The notes beneath the pieces were generated by a model, which was given only the letters and a program-made list of their open reading frames with translations, was not told where the DNA came from and did not search any database. Positions 1 through 9,174 of a DNA stretch of 64,000 bases are shown in pieces. Origin of the DNA: Rhizobium leguminosarum (GTDB lineage Bacteria > Pseudomonadota > Alphaproteobacteria > Rhizobiales > Rhizobiaceae); assembly GCF_004123835.1 (NCBI RefSeq), contig NZ_MZMU01000026.1, positions 62,001-126,000 on the forward strand, read 5' to 3'. Every line of letters starts with the position of its first letter. The first letter of the stretch is position 1. Made by a program: the position numbers and the translations under genes.

Positions 1-292
1 AGACAGGCATTGTTTTGCAACCTCTCGCACGTGCAATACGCATTTCTAAAGGCCGCGCAACGACTGGGCAACACCTGGCGGTGCGCTTGCCTTCCAAGCA
101 CAATCCTGCAGCTGAACGATCCGTTCGCAGCACCAGATTACCGCGACCCATTTTAGCATTCACGATTTCACGGAACTGACGAAGAACCGTAACAACTCCG
201 TCAAATAACCGGTGCATGAAGCGGTCGGCGTGCCTCCCCCCGGAAGCATTTGCGCCGGTCGAACCGTTTTCAACCCTTGCCGGATATTTGTC
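1..292. other. Left-edge intergenic sequence, no gene seen
   Basis: No reading frame here has a credible start, ribosome site or family match. It precedes an exported esterase-like gene and presumably carries that gene's promoter, which I could not resolve. Confidence 0.5.
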
Positions 293-1447
293 ATGACCAA
301 GCGTTTTCTCGCGGCTGCCGCTTTCGTTCTCCTGTCTAGCACCGTCACCGCCAGCACCACAGATATTGGGGCCACCGATATCGGCGCCACTTTCGAGACC
401 GCCTGCCCCTTCGGCGATTGCGCCGCCGGCATTTCGCTCTCCTATCTCGGTGAATTCGTTATCCCCACTGGCCACATGGAAAACGGCGTCGAATTCGGCG
501 GCATTTCCGGTCTCGATTTCGATGCCGCCACCGGCCACTATATCGCCATCAGCGACGACCGCTCTGAAAGAGGCCCGGCTCGCTTCTATGAACTCGACGT
601 CGATGTCGACGCGTCGGGCCTCAAGGGCGTTTCGGTCGTCAAGCAGGTGACCCTGAAGGACAAGAACGGCGAGCCCTTCGCTGCCCGGACCGTCGATCCG
701 GAATCGATCCGCCTCGGTAAGGACGGCATCTATTGGGGCAGCGAAGGCGACGGCAAGGCGCTGCTGGCACCCTTCATCCGTGTCGCGTCGCCGGACGGTT
801 CCTTCGTCCGCGAATTCAAGCTTCCGGAGGTCTTTGCGCCGACTGCGGACAAGTCGACCGGCATCCGTGACAATCTCGCCTTCGAGGATCTTGCCATCGC
901 GCCCTCCGGCGATGTTTTCGTCGGTGTCGAAGCCGCCCTTTACCAGGATGGTCCGAACCCTTCGCTGACGTCGGGCAGCCTGTCGCGCATCATCCGCTAC
1001 GACGGCGCCACCGGCGAGCCGAAGGCTGAGTACGTCTACCCCGTCTCGCCGATCCCGCAGGCCGCCACCAAACCCGACGGCGGCAATGACAACGGCATGC
1101 CCGAGTTTCTTGCCCTCGACGATCACCGCCTGCTCGCCGTCGAACGCAGCTATGCCCAGGGATTCGGCAACAATATCAAGATCATGATGATGGATCTGAC
1201 TGATGCCACCGATGTATCCGCTATCGCTTCGCTGGCCAAAAACGACCAGCGCGTCGTCCCCGCCCGCAAGAGCCAGATCCTCGATTTGAGGGCGATCGGC
1301 CTCGTTCCCGACAATATCGAGGCGATGTCGCTCGGCAAGGCCAAGGACGGCGCCGACGTCCTCATTCTCGGCTCCGACAATAATTTCTCGGCCGGCCAGA
1401 AGACGCAATTCTTTGCCTTCAAGGTTCTCAGCCGCCCGCAGCAGTGA
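293..1447 (+). CDS. Exported esterase-like protein of the phytase family
   Basis: This 384-residue protein starts MTKRFLAAAAFVLL, a clear signal peptide, so it should act in the periplasm. I chose the ATG at 293 because the frame open from 212 only adds unlikely residues before the signal. The mature part has the features of the 'esterase-like activity of phytase' family (beta-propeller type): a GISGLDFD segment near residue 68, an early DPESIR segment, and a late DNIEAMS segment. Family members are annotated as phytase-like esterases, but the substrate is rarely known. The downstream AI-2E-type permease is on the same strand 116 bases away and need not be cotranscribed. Family call fairly sure; biochemical role unproven. 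Confidence 0.8.
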   Translation: MTKRFLAAAAFVLLSSTVTASTTDIGATDIGATFETACPFGDCAAGISLSYLGEFVIPTGHMENGVEFGGISGLDFDAATGHYIAISDDRSERGPARFYELDVDVDASGLKGVSVVKQVTLKDKNGEPFAARTVDPESIRLGKDGIYWGSEGDGKALLAPFIRVASPDGSFVREFKLPEVFAPTADKSTGIRDNLAFEDLAIAPSGDVFVGVEAALYQDGPNPSLTSGSLSRIIRYDGATGEPKAEYVYPVSPIPQAATKPDGGNDNGMPEFLALDDHRLLAVERSYAQGFGNNIKIMMMDLTDATDVSAIASLAKNDQRVVPARKSQILDLRAIGLVPDNIEAMSLGKAKDGADVLILGSDNNFSAGQKTQFFAFKVLSRPQQ

Positions 1448-1563
1448 GACGTCCGGAGCTGAGGATCGAATACCGACGCTTTGTATACGCTTTCCCGTTG
1501 CGGACCTTGAAACCGCCGGGATCATGGCTCATAACCAGAGTACAAGAATAAGAAGAGGCGCGC

Positions 1564-2778
1564 GTGGGTGTGTTCGACCGTCAGAAAAGCAATGAACCGC
1601 GATGGCTCGGATCGTCGGCGCAGACGCGCACGCCGCTGATTCCCTCCATTTCGGCGGCGCGCTGGCTGCTGGTCCTGGTCGTCGCTGCCGGCGTCTATTT
1701 CTTCTACGGCTTCCTCGTGCCGGTGCTCGCGGCCCTCGTCATCGGCTTTGCCAGCTGGCCGCTCTATCGCAAGCTTCTTGCCCGCGTCGGCGGCAATACG
1801 ACGATCGCCGCGACCATTGCCATCATCCTGATCATCACCTTCCTGGTCATCCCGATCGGACTTGCGGTCACCTATACGACGGGCGAAGTGCGCACCTGGG
1901 TCGCCTGGGCAATCCACGCCAACCGCGCCGGCGCCCCGACGCCCAACTGGATCGTCGCGCTGCCTTGGGCCGGCGCCTATCTCGATGAAGTCTGGACAAA
2001 ATATATCGGCAGTCCCGGCGCGCTCGGCGAGGTCATCCAGGCGGTCAGCGGCGCCAATATCGGCAACATATACCGTGCCGTGCTTGCAGCCGGCGGCGGC
2101 GCTTTCCACCTGCTGCTGACGCTGCTCTTCATGCTGATCGCGCTGTTCTTCGTCTATCGCGACGGTTTCTCCTTCTCCAAGCAGATCGACATGCTGGGCG
2201 AGCGCATCCTGCCCAACCGCTGGGAGAGGATTTCCCGCGTCGTGCCGGCGACGATCAGCTCCACCGTCATGGGCATGACGCTGATCGCGATCGGCGAAGG
2301 CATCGTGCTCGGCCTTGCCTACTGGATTGCCGGTGTGCCCTCGCCGGTGACGCTCGGCGTGCTGACCGGCGTGATGGCGCTGATACCGGGCGGTGCGCCG
2401 CTCTCCTTCACGCTGGTCTCCATCTATCTGCTGGCGAGCGGCTCGCATGTCGCCGGCATCAGTCTCTTCGTCTGGGGGACGGTCGAACTCTTTATCGTCG
2501 ACAAGACGCTGCGGCCGAAACTCGTCGGCGGCCCGATCAAGCTGCCCTTCCTGCCGACCTTCTTCGGCCTCGTCGGCGGCGTCAAGACGATGGGTTTCCT
2601 CGGCCTGTTCATCGGCCCGGTGCTGATGGCGCTGATCGTCGCCATCTGGCGCGAATGGATCCACGAGGCCCGCAACGCCGACAAGAGCGAAACCGGACCG
2701 CAGATCATCATCGACGAACAGGCCCCGCCGCCAGTCCCCGGTTCGCCGAAAACCATGCCGCGCGTCGCCGAAGGCTGA
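1564..2778 (+). CDS. AI-2E family (PerM/DUF20) membrane transporter
   Basis: This 404-residue polytopic membrane protein starts at a GTG preceded by an AGAAGAGG ribosome site. Hydrophobic segments at about residues 30-55, 75-100, 170-200 and 230-370 fit the seven- or eight-helix PerM/AI-2E family, and the ends are polar. The family includes E. coli TqsA (autoinducer-2 export) and PerM, as well as sodium/proton antiporters, so the substrate cannot be inferred. The proline-rich acidic tail (APPPVPGSPK) is probably cytoplasmic. A very long open frame on the opposite strand here is a codon-bias shadow. Confidence 0.87.
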   Translation: MGVFDRQKSNEPRWLGSSAQTRTPLIPSISAARWLLVLVVAAGVYFFYGFLVPVLAALVIGFASWPLYRKLLARVGGNTTIAATIAIILIITFLVIPIGLAVTYTTGEVRTWVAWAIHANRAGAPTPNWIVALPWAGAYLDEVWTKYIGSPGALGEVIQAVSGANIGNIYRAVLAAGGGAFHLLLTLLFMLIALFFVYRDGFSFSKQIDMLGERILPNRWERISRVVPATISSTVMGMTLIAIGEGIVLGLAYWIAGVPSPVTLGVLTGVMALIPGGAPLSFTLVSIYLLASGSHVAGISLFVWGTVELFIVDKTLRPKLVGGPIKLPFLPTFFGLVGGVKTMGFLGLFIGPVLMALIVAIWREWIHEARNADKSETGPQIIIDEQAPPPVPGSPKTMPRVAEG

Positions 2779-2797
2779 ACATAGCTTCGCAGACCGG

Positions 2798-3256
2798 CTA
2801 CCCCAGCCGCTTTTCCATGAACAGGCTGAGCGGATCCGGCAGATAGCTGCCGAAGGGCTCGATATCCCGATATCCATATTTGCGGTAGAGTGCGATCGCC
2901 TCCGGCTGATAGATGCCGGTTTCGAGCCGGATCGCCGTCAGCCCCTTTTCTCCTGCGATTGCTTCGAGCTTATTCATCAGGCCGCTGGCGATCCTCAGCC
3001 CCCTCGCCTCGGCATCGACGAACATGCGCTTGATCTCCGCCGTGCCGTCGCCGGCCTCGACCAGCGCGCAGCAGCCGACGATCGCATCGCCATTGCGCGC
3101 GACGAGGAAGCTCACTGAAGGCTTCTCCAGCACGGAAAGGTCGACCAGATGGTTGCTCTCCGCAGGATAGAGCGATTGCGCATAGGCATCGGAGAGATCG
3201 AGAAGCCGGATGACGCCCTCCTGGCGTGGCGGTTCAAGAGCGATGGTGACGGACAT
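2798..3256 (-). CDS. GNAT family N-acetyltransferase
   Basis: This 152-residue single-domain GNAT protein carries the acetyl-CoA binding region around residues 75-95 (IKRMFVDAEARGLRIASGLM, the R/Q-x-x-G-x-G/A loop in a diverged form), followed by the late strand with ALYRKYGYRDIEPF. It would transfer an acetyl group from acetyl-CoA to an amine; the acceptor cannot be read from sequence. It converges with the upstream AI-2E-type gene, the two stops being 19 bases apart. Confidence 0.85.
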   Translation of the reverse strand: MSVTIALEPPRQEGVIRLLDLSDAYAQSLYPAESNHLVDLSVLEKPSVSFLVARNGDAIVGCCALVEAGDGTAEIKRMFVDAEARGLRIASGLMNKLEAIAGEKGLTAIRLETGIYQPEAIALYRKYGYRDIEPFGSYLPDPLSLFMEKRLG

Positions 3257-3384
3257 GCTGGCCCCCTCTGCCGGCGCGTGACGAAATTTCCCCGATATGA
3301 CGAAGAGTTAATGTCCTTGCCTTCATTCGGTTGGAATTGCGCCCTCTAAGACGATGATGTGCTCAATAATCAAGGAAGCAGAAT

Positions 3385-3804
3385 ATGCAAGCGGTGCTGA
3401 TCGCGATGACCATTCTGGGCTGCGACGATTCCATCAGCCAGTGCAATTATGTCGCGACGGTCGATAAACACTGGGAAACCGTTGCCGCTTGCGATGCCGA
3501 AGCCGAACGACGGCTGAAGACCTATGTGAATGTCAATTATCCCTCGGTGATCGCGGTGTGCGAGGCGCCGAAAGCCATAGCCGCCGCCGAGCCGCCGAAA
3601 CCGGCGCCCTTGCCAGCCGCCGCGCCCGAGGTCGCTGTCGCAGCGCCCCAACCCGCAGGGAGGATTGCCGGTTTTGCTGAAGGCATCGCCGGGCAGGTCC
3701 GCGCCCACCTGCCCTCGGGCAGAAGCGTCAAGGACACACTGACCAAACCCGTGCACTTTGTCTCCGCCAGTTATTCCTGGGTGGTGACGCGGCTGGCCGA
3801 TTAG
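3385..3804 (+). CDS. Hypothetical protein, Pro/Ala-rich centre
   Basis: This 139-residue protein has no family I recognise. The N-terminal 60 residues hold four cysteines (C13, C20, C36, C59). A Pro/Ala-rich linker follows (about 62-95), then a C-terminal segment with GIAGQVRAHLPSGRSVKD. The first ten residues are hydrophobic but too short for a convincing signal peptide. An AAGGAAGCAGA ribosome site lies just upstream. It resembles small conserved hypotheticals of rhizobia; no function is proposed. Confidence 0.7.
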   Translation: MQAVLIAMTILGCDDSISQCNYVATVDKHWETVAACDAEAERRLKTYVNVNYPSVIAVCEAPKAIAAAEPPKPAPLPAAAPEVAVAAPQPAGRIAGFAEGIAGQVRAHLPSGRSVKDTLTKPVHFVSASYSWVVTRLAD

Positions 3805-3852
3805 GCCGCCGCGCATCCGACGCGCCCTGCTTGTTTTAATGTGCTGGAAAAT

Positions 3853-4146
3853 TCAGTCGGGTGATATGGCGTCAGGCCAAATCTGGGCGCCGTGGAGGAC
3901 GCGAAGAATACGGATTCGGTCTTCATGCACCACATACGCGGCGATGTAAGGCGTGCTTGGGATTACGAGCTCCCGTGTGCCCACGATTCTTCCCGGTCTT
4001 CCGCTTTCCGGAAATTCGACGAGGCGGCGAACAGCAAGAACGATTTTCTGATCAACATGAACTGCCGCCCTTGGATTCTCGATCTCAATATATGTGAAAA
4101 TATTCTCTCGGTCGGATAACGCGTACCTCGCCCAGACAAGCCTCAC
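3853..4146 (-). CDS. RelE/ParE family toxin
   Basis: This 97-residue basic protein fits the type II toxin RelE/ParE superfamily: an N-terminal helix (WARYALSDRENIFTYIE), a strand with RELVIPSTPYIAAYVV, and the final RIRILRVLHGAQIWP strand that ends most family members. Such toxins cleave ribosome-bound mRNA (RelE branch) or poison gyrase (ParE branch); the RVLHGAQ ending suggests the ParE-like or YafQ-like side but does not settle it. Its ATG overlaps the antitoxin stop by four bases (ATGA), typical of translational coupling in toxin-antitoxin operons. Confidence 0.85.
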   Translation of the reverse strand: MRLVWARYALSDRENIFTYIEIENPRAAVHVDQKIVLAVRRLVEFPESGRPGRIVGTRELVIPSTPYIAAYVVHEDRIRILRVLHGAQIWPDAISPD

Positions 4147-4451
4147 GATCGATCCACCTGGCTCTTCCGAAGTGCCGCCGCGCGCCTCTTCTCAAAACCG
4201 GTCTCGACCTCGGTATCGTCAACATCCGGTCGCGTGTCATGCAGAGCTTCCAGGACTTTCCCGCGAAACCACGCATCGTAAGCGTCACTGTTGCTGATAA
4301 GCTCCAGCGGAAGAGCTCCCTCATTCGCTGTGCGGGTCAACAGAATACGGACGACATCCGAGACGGTCAGGCCCATGTTTTCCAGAACAGCCGTGGCGCG
4401 ATCCTTGACCGCGGCATCTATGCGAGTTTGAACGAGTGCGTTTGACGCCAT
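4143..4451 (-). CDS. RelB/DinJ family antitoxin
   Basis: This 102-residue protein has an N-terminal ribbon-helix-helix (MASNALVQTRIDAAVKDRA, then ENMGLTVSDVVRILL), the DinJ/RelB pattern, followed by an acidic toxin-wrapping tail. I start it at the ATG at 4451 because a strong AAGGAGG lies six bases before it; a frame open six codons earlier lacks such a site. It should dimerise, bind its own promoter and neutralise the downstream toxin. A 10-bp-spaced direct repeat upstream (4471-4487) is a candidate operator. Confidence 0.87.
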   Translation of the reverse strand: MASNALVQTRIDAAVKDRATAVLENMGLTVSDVVRILLTRTANEGALPLELISNSDAYDAWFRGKVLEALHDTRPDVDDTEVETGFEKRRAAALRKSQVDRS

Positions 4452-4470
4452 GTCGGCCTCCTTGAACAAG

Positions 4471-4487
4471 ATGCAATGTAATGCAAT
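4471..4487. promoter_or_regulatory. Direct repeat upstream of the antitoxin gene, candidate operator
   Basis: The heptamer ATGCAAT occurs at 4471 and again at 4481, exactly one helical turn apart, 20-36 bases before the antitoxin start codon. Autoregulating ribbon-helix-helix antitoxins often bind short repeats at this spacing. The repeat is seen; its role as an operator is inference. Confidence 0.4.
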
Positions 4488-4586
4488 TGAATGACGAGTT
4501 CCAGCGTGATCGGCTACAACACGCGTAAATTCTCGCCACCGATCTGCGGGATGAGATTCACGAATCGGTCGATAACAAATTTCGGG

Positions 4587-5714
4587 CTAAGCCGCCGCAA
4601 GCGCCGCGTAGACGCGGGCCGATTGTCGCTGCTCGTTAACGTGCAGCTTCTCCACCATGTCGAGCAACTCGCCGATCGCGCCATGCGCGTCGTGATGGCG
4701 GAATTTTAGGAGCAGACGGCCGCAGACATTGCCGAGCACGCTGCCCGGCGCTTTCCTGGCGGCGTCGCGCCACAGCATCGTCGCCTCCACGAAGATCACG
4801 CTGATATCCCTCGGCAGGCCGGCGGACTCATAGAGCGCGCGCACGGCATGCATGCGCCCGGTTGCCAGGATCGAGCGCACCCGGCGCTCACCGCAGCCCG
4901 TCAGATCGACGATCGCGCCGGCGAAGAAATCCACCTTGCCGGCGCAAAGCGCATGCATCAGGAAAGACGGCGTCAGCCGGCCGTTGAGGCGCAGATGCTG
5001 GACGAGATCAGGTATTTCGCGCGGCGCGATGTCGCCGGCGATCGAAACGATGGCGGCCTCGGTTGCCTCGCGGCTGATGCGCTGAAGCCGCTGCAGGCCG
5101 ATCGCCGCCTGTGCCAGCGGCAAGCCGACCAACGCATTGCTGACATGCTGGGTCAGCAACTGCCGGGCATCGGCGGGAAGATCGCTGCGGTCGAGAAGCA
5201 GGTTGCGAATATCGCAGCAATCACCGAGCCGTTCGGCGATGCGTTTCAACGATAGGCTAGAGATCACCGCGCCGTCATTCTCGAGCAGGCAGAGCAGTTC
5301 TTCCTCGTCGCCGACCTCCGCAAGCGCGGCGGAAACCGGCCGCGTCACATGCGCTCTGGCGGCGATCAACATGCGGGTCGCGCCGTTGCCGCGCGCGGCA
5401 AGGTCGACGAGATCGGCGTCGCCTAAAAGCGGCGAACAGGTCACCGCATGGCAGGCGACCTCGGGCTGGTCTTCGGCAAGCGAAAGAATCAGGTTGCGCG
5501 GCGCATCGGCCGACCAGGCGATCGCCTCGGCCAGCGCAAGCCGCACGCGCGGCGACGGATCGTCGAGAAGAAAGGTCATCGCCATTTCGGCCGCCGCACG
5601 CTCGTCCGCGGACATTTCGGACTGCAGATAGGCGCGCCCGAGGGCATTTGCGGCCCGGGCCCGGTCACCGGTCTTGGCCGTTTCGATCCAACGAAGGAAA
5701 GCTTCTACGATCAC
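4587..5714 (-). CDS. DUF2336 domain-containing protein
   Basis: This protein of about 375 residues is an alpha-helical, HEAT-repeat-like DUF2336 protein, a family found mainly in alpha-proteobacteria. The segment RAANALGRAYLQSEMSADERAAAEMAMTFLL..DPSPRVR is the typical start of the domain. I prefer the GTG at 5714 (MIVEAFLRW), which has a GGGG six bases upstream; a second GTG at 5729 would add five residues. No catalytic motif is visible and function is unknown; the fold suggests protein-protein interaction. Confidence 0.8.
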   Translation of the reverse strand: MIVEAFLRWIETAKTGDRARAANALGRAYLQSEMSADERAAAEMAMTFLLDDPSPRVRLALAEAIAWSADAPRNLILSLAEDQPEVACHAVTCSPLLGDADLVDLAARGNGATRMLIAARAHVTRPVSAALAEVGDEEELLCLLENDGAVISSLSLKRIAERLGDCCDIRNLLLDRSDLPADARQLLTQHVSNALVGLPLAQAAIGLQRLQRISREATEAAIVSIAGDIAPREIPDLVQHLRLNGRLTPSFLMHALCAGKVDFFAGAIVDLTGCGERRVRSILATGRMHAVRALYESAGLPRDISVIFVEATMLWRDAARKAPGSVLGNVCGRLLLKFRHHDAHGAIGELLDMVEKLHVNEQRQSARVYAALAAA

Positions 5715-5837
5715 GCGACGCCCCAGCACTTGAACGCGATTCCCTCACGTTCCATTCAATGCTGCGACCGTAGCGGCAAAAGGTTTACGATTGGTTCACC
5801 ATGTTTCTTAAGCCTTTGGACGCCTTGCCGGTTCGGC

Positions 5838-6458
5838 TCAGCCTTGCTGCGGCTTCGGCCGGATCATCTCGAAAACATCGCTGCCTTCGCTGTAATCCAT
5901 GTAGCCCATGTAGCCCATGCGGGCCAAAGGCCGGGCGATCGACATGTCAAGGCGGCCGTCCCTGACGATCGCTTCGTCGATGCGGATGCCGACCACTTCG
6001 CCGAAGACGAGGACGTTCTCGGACGGTTCGCCCGACAGCGTCTTCGGCTCGATGATCTCGGTCACCTTGCATTCGAGCACCGCGAAAGCCTCGCCGACAT
6101 AGGGCGCGTCGATCAGTTCGGCCTGTTTCGGCGTCAGGCCGGCGAAGTCGAATTCGCTCTCGCCATAGGGCAGCGCCGCCGAGGAGAGGTTCACCTTCGC
6201 GGCGAGATCGCGGCTGACGAAATTGCAGGTGAAGACGCCGGTCTCCGCCGCATTGCGCTGGCTGTGCTTGCGCCCGGCCGAGGAAAACATCACCAGCTTT
6301 GGCCGGTCGGCAACGGCATTGAAGAAGGAATAGGGCGCCAGATTGATCGAACCATCCCTGCCCTTGCTGCCGATCCAGCCGATCGGGCGCGGCGACACGA
6401 TCGCCTTGAACGGATCATGCGCAAGCCCATGCCGGTTGCTGTCGGTGGTGTAGAACAT
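5838..6458 (-). CDS. Flavin reductase family protein
   Basis: This 206-residue protein belongs to the flavin-reductase-like FMN-binding split-barrel family: SPRPIGWIGSKGRDGSINLAPYSFFN near the N-terminus and KHSQRNAAETGVFTCNFVS are the typical flavin-binding stretches. Members reduce FMN with NAD(P)H or bind flavin to modify small molecules. Its ATG shares one base with the stop codon of the nitroreductase gene upstream, so the two flavoproteins are translationally coupled and may work together. The C-terminus has a small tandem duplication (GYMGYM). Confidence 0.87.
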   Translation of the reverse strand: MFYTTDSNRHGLAHDPFKAIVSPRPIGWIGSKGRDGSINLAPYSFFNAVADRPKLVMFSSAGRKHSQRNAAETGVFTCNFVSRDLAAKVNLSSAALPYGESEFDFAGLTPKQAELIDAPYVGEAFAVLECKVTEIIEPKTLSGEPSENVLVFGEVVGIRIDEAIVRDGRLDMSIARPLARMGYMGYMDYSEGSDVFEMIRPKPQQG

Positions 6459-7042
6459 CAGTCGTCTCCGCCGACCCAGGTCACGGTATCGGCAAGCTCC
6501 GGCCGCGGCCGCTCGATCGCCGGAAATGTCGTCGAGCCGATATGGATGAAGCCCGCCACCTTTTCATCAGGCCCGACGCCGAGCAGCGGATAGGCGCGCT
6601 CGTCATAGGCGAACCACTCCGTCAGCCAATTGGCGACATAACCATTGGCATTGGCGGCGAGGATGACGTTGAAGCAAAGCGCGCCTGCCGACATCAGTTG
6701 CTCCCATTCCGGGATCTTGATATGCGGCCCCGCCTTGCTGACGACGGCGACGACCACCGGCGCACGGGTGAAACGGCTGCGCTCGACCTGGATCATCTCT
6801 TCGGAAAGGTCGGGCTTTGTCTGAAGTGCCAGCGTCAGAAGCTCCTCGCCGAGACGCACGCGCTGCTCTCCGCGATAGACGATGAAGCGCCAGGGCGCGA
6901 TCTTGCCGTGATCGGGAACACGCGAGGCAAGACGCAGGATCTCTTCGATCTCGGCCTTCTCGGGGCCTGGTTCACACATCTGGAAAGCGGGGATGGAGCG
7001 GCGCACGGCGAGGTAGTCGATCAGCTTGATATCGGATTTCAT
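6458..7042 (-). CDS. Nitroreductase family protein
   Basis: This 194-residue FMN-dependent oxidoreductase is the first gene of a two-gene operon. RRSIPAFQM near residue 15 matches the family's RRS(I/V)R phosphate-binding motif in diverged form; RVPDHGKIAPWRFIVY is the second flavin-contact segment, and GVGPDEKVAGFIHIG is near the C-terminus. It resembles the YdjA-like small nitroreductases. I start at 7042 (MKSDIKLIDYL); an in-frame ATG eleven codons earlier is less likely. Substrate unknown. Confidence 0.87.
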   Translation of the reverse strand: MKSDIKLIDYLAVRRSIPAFQMCEPGPEKAEIEEILRLASRVPDHGKIAPWRFIVYRGEQRVRLGEELLTLALQTKPDLSEEMIQVERSRFTRAPVVVAVVSKAGPHIKIPEWEQLMSAGALCFNVILAANANGYVANWLTEWFAYDERAYPLLGVGPDEKVAGFIHIGSTTFPAIERPRPELADTVTWVGGDD

Positions 7043-7155
7043 GCGGGAGAAGCTCTCATTTTTATGCTGCTGCAAAGGGTGGGTCTTGAATTTGCCATCG
7101 CGTTGGTCTTGAAGTGACCTTTGCGATTTCAGAAGTCAATCGGTTCACGAAACAG

Positions 7156-8253
7156 ATGTTTGGCATTTTGCCTTTTGCACGCATCGGCCTTGCCATTGCC
7201 CTGATGGTATTGATGCCCCTCGGCGCCGGCGCTCAGGATGCCTTCAAGGAATTCAAACAGCTTGAATCGACACCGAAGATGCCGAAGCTCGATGCCTTTA
7301 TCGCGCCCGGCACGGTGCCCGAAGGGGTCAAGCTGCGCGACGTCCCGATGGAGGCCAAGCTGACGGTCGACGGCACGCCGGTTGAGGAGGGCCTTTCCTG
7401 GTACGTATTCAGCCCGATCGCCGGAACCGATGGCAAGCTGCCGCTGATCGCCAGCGCCAAGGGCGGCCCCGCCGCCTTCCAACTCGCCCCCGGCGATTAT
7501 TTTGTCAACGTCTCCTTCGGCCGCGCCGGGGTCACCAAGAAATTGACCGTGCCCGCTGAAGGCGAGGTCGACAAGCAGGTGATGGTGCTCGATGCCGGCG
7601 GCCTGCTGCTCAATGCCGTCTCCGGCGCCGACGCCCGCATTCGCCCCGACCAGTTGAGCTTCTCGATCTATTCCTCGGAAGTACGCGACGATGGCGAGCG
7701 CGGCCTCGTCGTGGCCGATGTCTCGCCGAATACCGTCGTCCGTCTCAATGCCGGCACCTATCACATCGTTTCCGAATATGGCAGCGTCAACGCCGTGATC
7801 CGCGCCGACATCCAGGTCGAGGCCGGCAAGCTGACAGAGGCGACGATTCAGCATCGCGCCGCGCAGGTCACCTTCAAGCTGGTCTCCGATGCCGGTGGCG
7901 AGGCGATCGCCGACACGGCATGGTCGATCCTGACGGCGGCCGGCGACAGCGTCGGCGAAAGCGTCAGCGCCTTCCCGACCATGGTTCTCGCCGAAGGCGG
8001 ATATTCCGCCGTCGCCCGCAACAAGGACAAGATTTACCAACGCGATTTCACCGTCGTCGCCGGCAGGAACACAGATGTCGAGGTTCTGATGAAGGACCAG
8101 CAGCCTCAACAGCCGGCGAGCGCGGCCCGCACGGTACAGCAGGTGCCGGTCGGCACGCCGCCGCCGCCAGGCGTCCAGCCGGCTCCGGTGGAGCCGCTGC
8201 CTTCCTATGAACAACTCGTGCCGCAGGGCGGCGACGACACCAGCCTCGACTGA
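7156..8253 (+). CDS. Exported hypothetical protein with Pro-rich tail
   Basis: This 365-residue protein begins MFGILPFARIGLAIALMVLMPLGAGAQ, a good signal peptide ending in AGAQ. A GTG at 7114 is an alternative start that would only extend the N-terminus. The mature part has three similar beta-rich stretches (about 60-130, 145-220, 235-310), each with a pattern like L.AGTYH or APGDYFVNVSFG, suggesting repeated immunoglobulin or transthyretin-like modules. The tail is rich in Pro and Gln. I do not recognise a named family. It is probably periplasmic or surface-exposed. Confidence 0.75.
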   Translation: MFGILPFARIGLAIALMVLMPLGAGAQDAFKEFKQLESTPKMPKLDAFIAPGTVPEGVKLRDVPMEAKLTVDGTPVEEGLSWYVFSPIAGTDGKLPLIASAKGGPAAFQLAPGDYFVNVSFGRAGVTKKLTVPAEGEVDKQVMVLDAGGLLLNAVSGADARIRPDQLSFSIYSSEVRDDGERGLVVADVSPNTVVRLNAGTYHIVSEYGSVNAVIRADIQVEAGKLTEATIQHRAAQVTFKLVSDAGGEAIADTAWSILTAAGDSVGESVSAFPTMVLAEGGYSAVARNKDKIYQRDFTVVAGRNTDVEVLMKDQQPQQPASAARTVQQVPVGTPPPPGVQPAPVEPLPSYEQLVPQGGDDTSLD

Positions 8254-8256
8254 CTT

Positions 8257-9111
8257 TTACCGCGCGCGGTTTCGGCTCAACCGAGACGTTTGAAAGGCGC
8301 GCTTCGGCGGCGCCATCGAGAACACGGCCTCATAGAGACGGGCAAGCAGACCCTTGCGGTCGCCGCTGCTCAGCGCTTCCCAGGTCAGCACCTCGCCGAC
8401 ATGCGCCGTGATCGTGCTGCCGGACAGCCGGCGGAACTCACCGACCAGCAGCGACAGCCGCAGCGTCATCGACACCTGGCTTGCCAGATGAAACAGCCGG
8501 CCGTTCTGACCCTCGAAATAGATTGGCAGCACGCTGGCATGCGTCGCCTGAATGAGTTTTGCCGGAAACATCTTCCACGGCAGATCCTCGGCGCGGCCGA
8601 AGCCCCTCTTGGCGGTCGCAACGCCGCCTGCGGGAAAGACGATGATAATGGTGCCTTCCCTGAGCAGCCGCACCGCTTCGTGCCGGCTCTTCATGTTCAT
8701 CGCCATCGCCGCCTTGGTCTCCGCAAAGGAGATCGGCAGCGAATAGGGCGCCATCTCCGGCATCTTCAGGAGGTCGTTGTGGATCAGCACCTTGAAGGGA
8801 CGGCCGAGCTGTTCGGCAAGCGCCAGCACGGCGATGCCGTCGCCGATACCGAAGGGGTGGTTGGCGACGATGACGATCGGCTCGGCGGGAACGGGTTCGA
8901 GCGGCCAACTGCCCTTGACGTCGACCGAAACGTCGATGAGATCGAGCGTCCTGGCAAATACGCGGTCGCTCTTGCCGATGATGTCGCTGCGCCAGATGTC
9001 GTAGAGCCTGACATAGCGGTCGCGGCCCGAAAGCCCCTCGATCGAGCGGATCAACCAGCGCTTCAGGCGCGGATCGCGATCATTGGCATAGGATAATTCT
9101 TTGAAGCGCAC
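8257..9111 (-). CDS. PlsC-like lysophospholipid acyltransferase
   Basis: This 284-residue protein has an NHPFGIGDG motif near residue 85, a variant of the acyltransferase histidine-aspartate box with five residues between H and D, as in the hemolysin-related acyltransferase subgroup (NHPTGxLDG). A later FPAGGVATAKRG segment matches the phosphate-binding block. It should acylate a lysolipid or a related amine or hydroxyl lipid at the inner membrane; a role in ornithine-lipid or phospholipid synthesis is possible but not shown. Its 3' end lies three bases from the exported-protein gene that converges on it. Confidence 0.83.
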   Translation of the reverse strand: MRFKELSYANDRDPRLKRWLIRSIEGLSGRDRYVRLYDIWRSDIIGKSDRVFARTLDLIDVSVDVKGSWPLEPVPAEPIVIVANHPFGIGDGIAVLALAEQLGRPFKVLIHNDLLKMPEMAPYSLPISFAETKAAMAMNMKSRHEAVRLLREGTIIIVFPAGGVATAKRGFGRAEDLPWKMFPAKLIQATHASVLPIYFEGQNGRLFHLASQVSMTLRLSLLVGEFRRLSGSTITAHVGEVLTWEALSSGDRKGLLARLYEAVFSMAPPKRAFQTSRLSRNRAR

Positions 9112-9174
9112 TCCGGCCTCGGGATGACCCGCTCCCCGTTCGTGGCGACAATATTGCAGTTACATATCAGATTT

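Noticed and set aside
1522..2877. A 451-codon open frame on the minus strand opposite the AI-2E-type gene
   Set aside because: Its product is composed of low-complexity Asp/Arg/His/Gln residues typical of antisense reading of GC-rich coding DNA; the plus-strand gene is a clear transporter.
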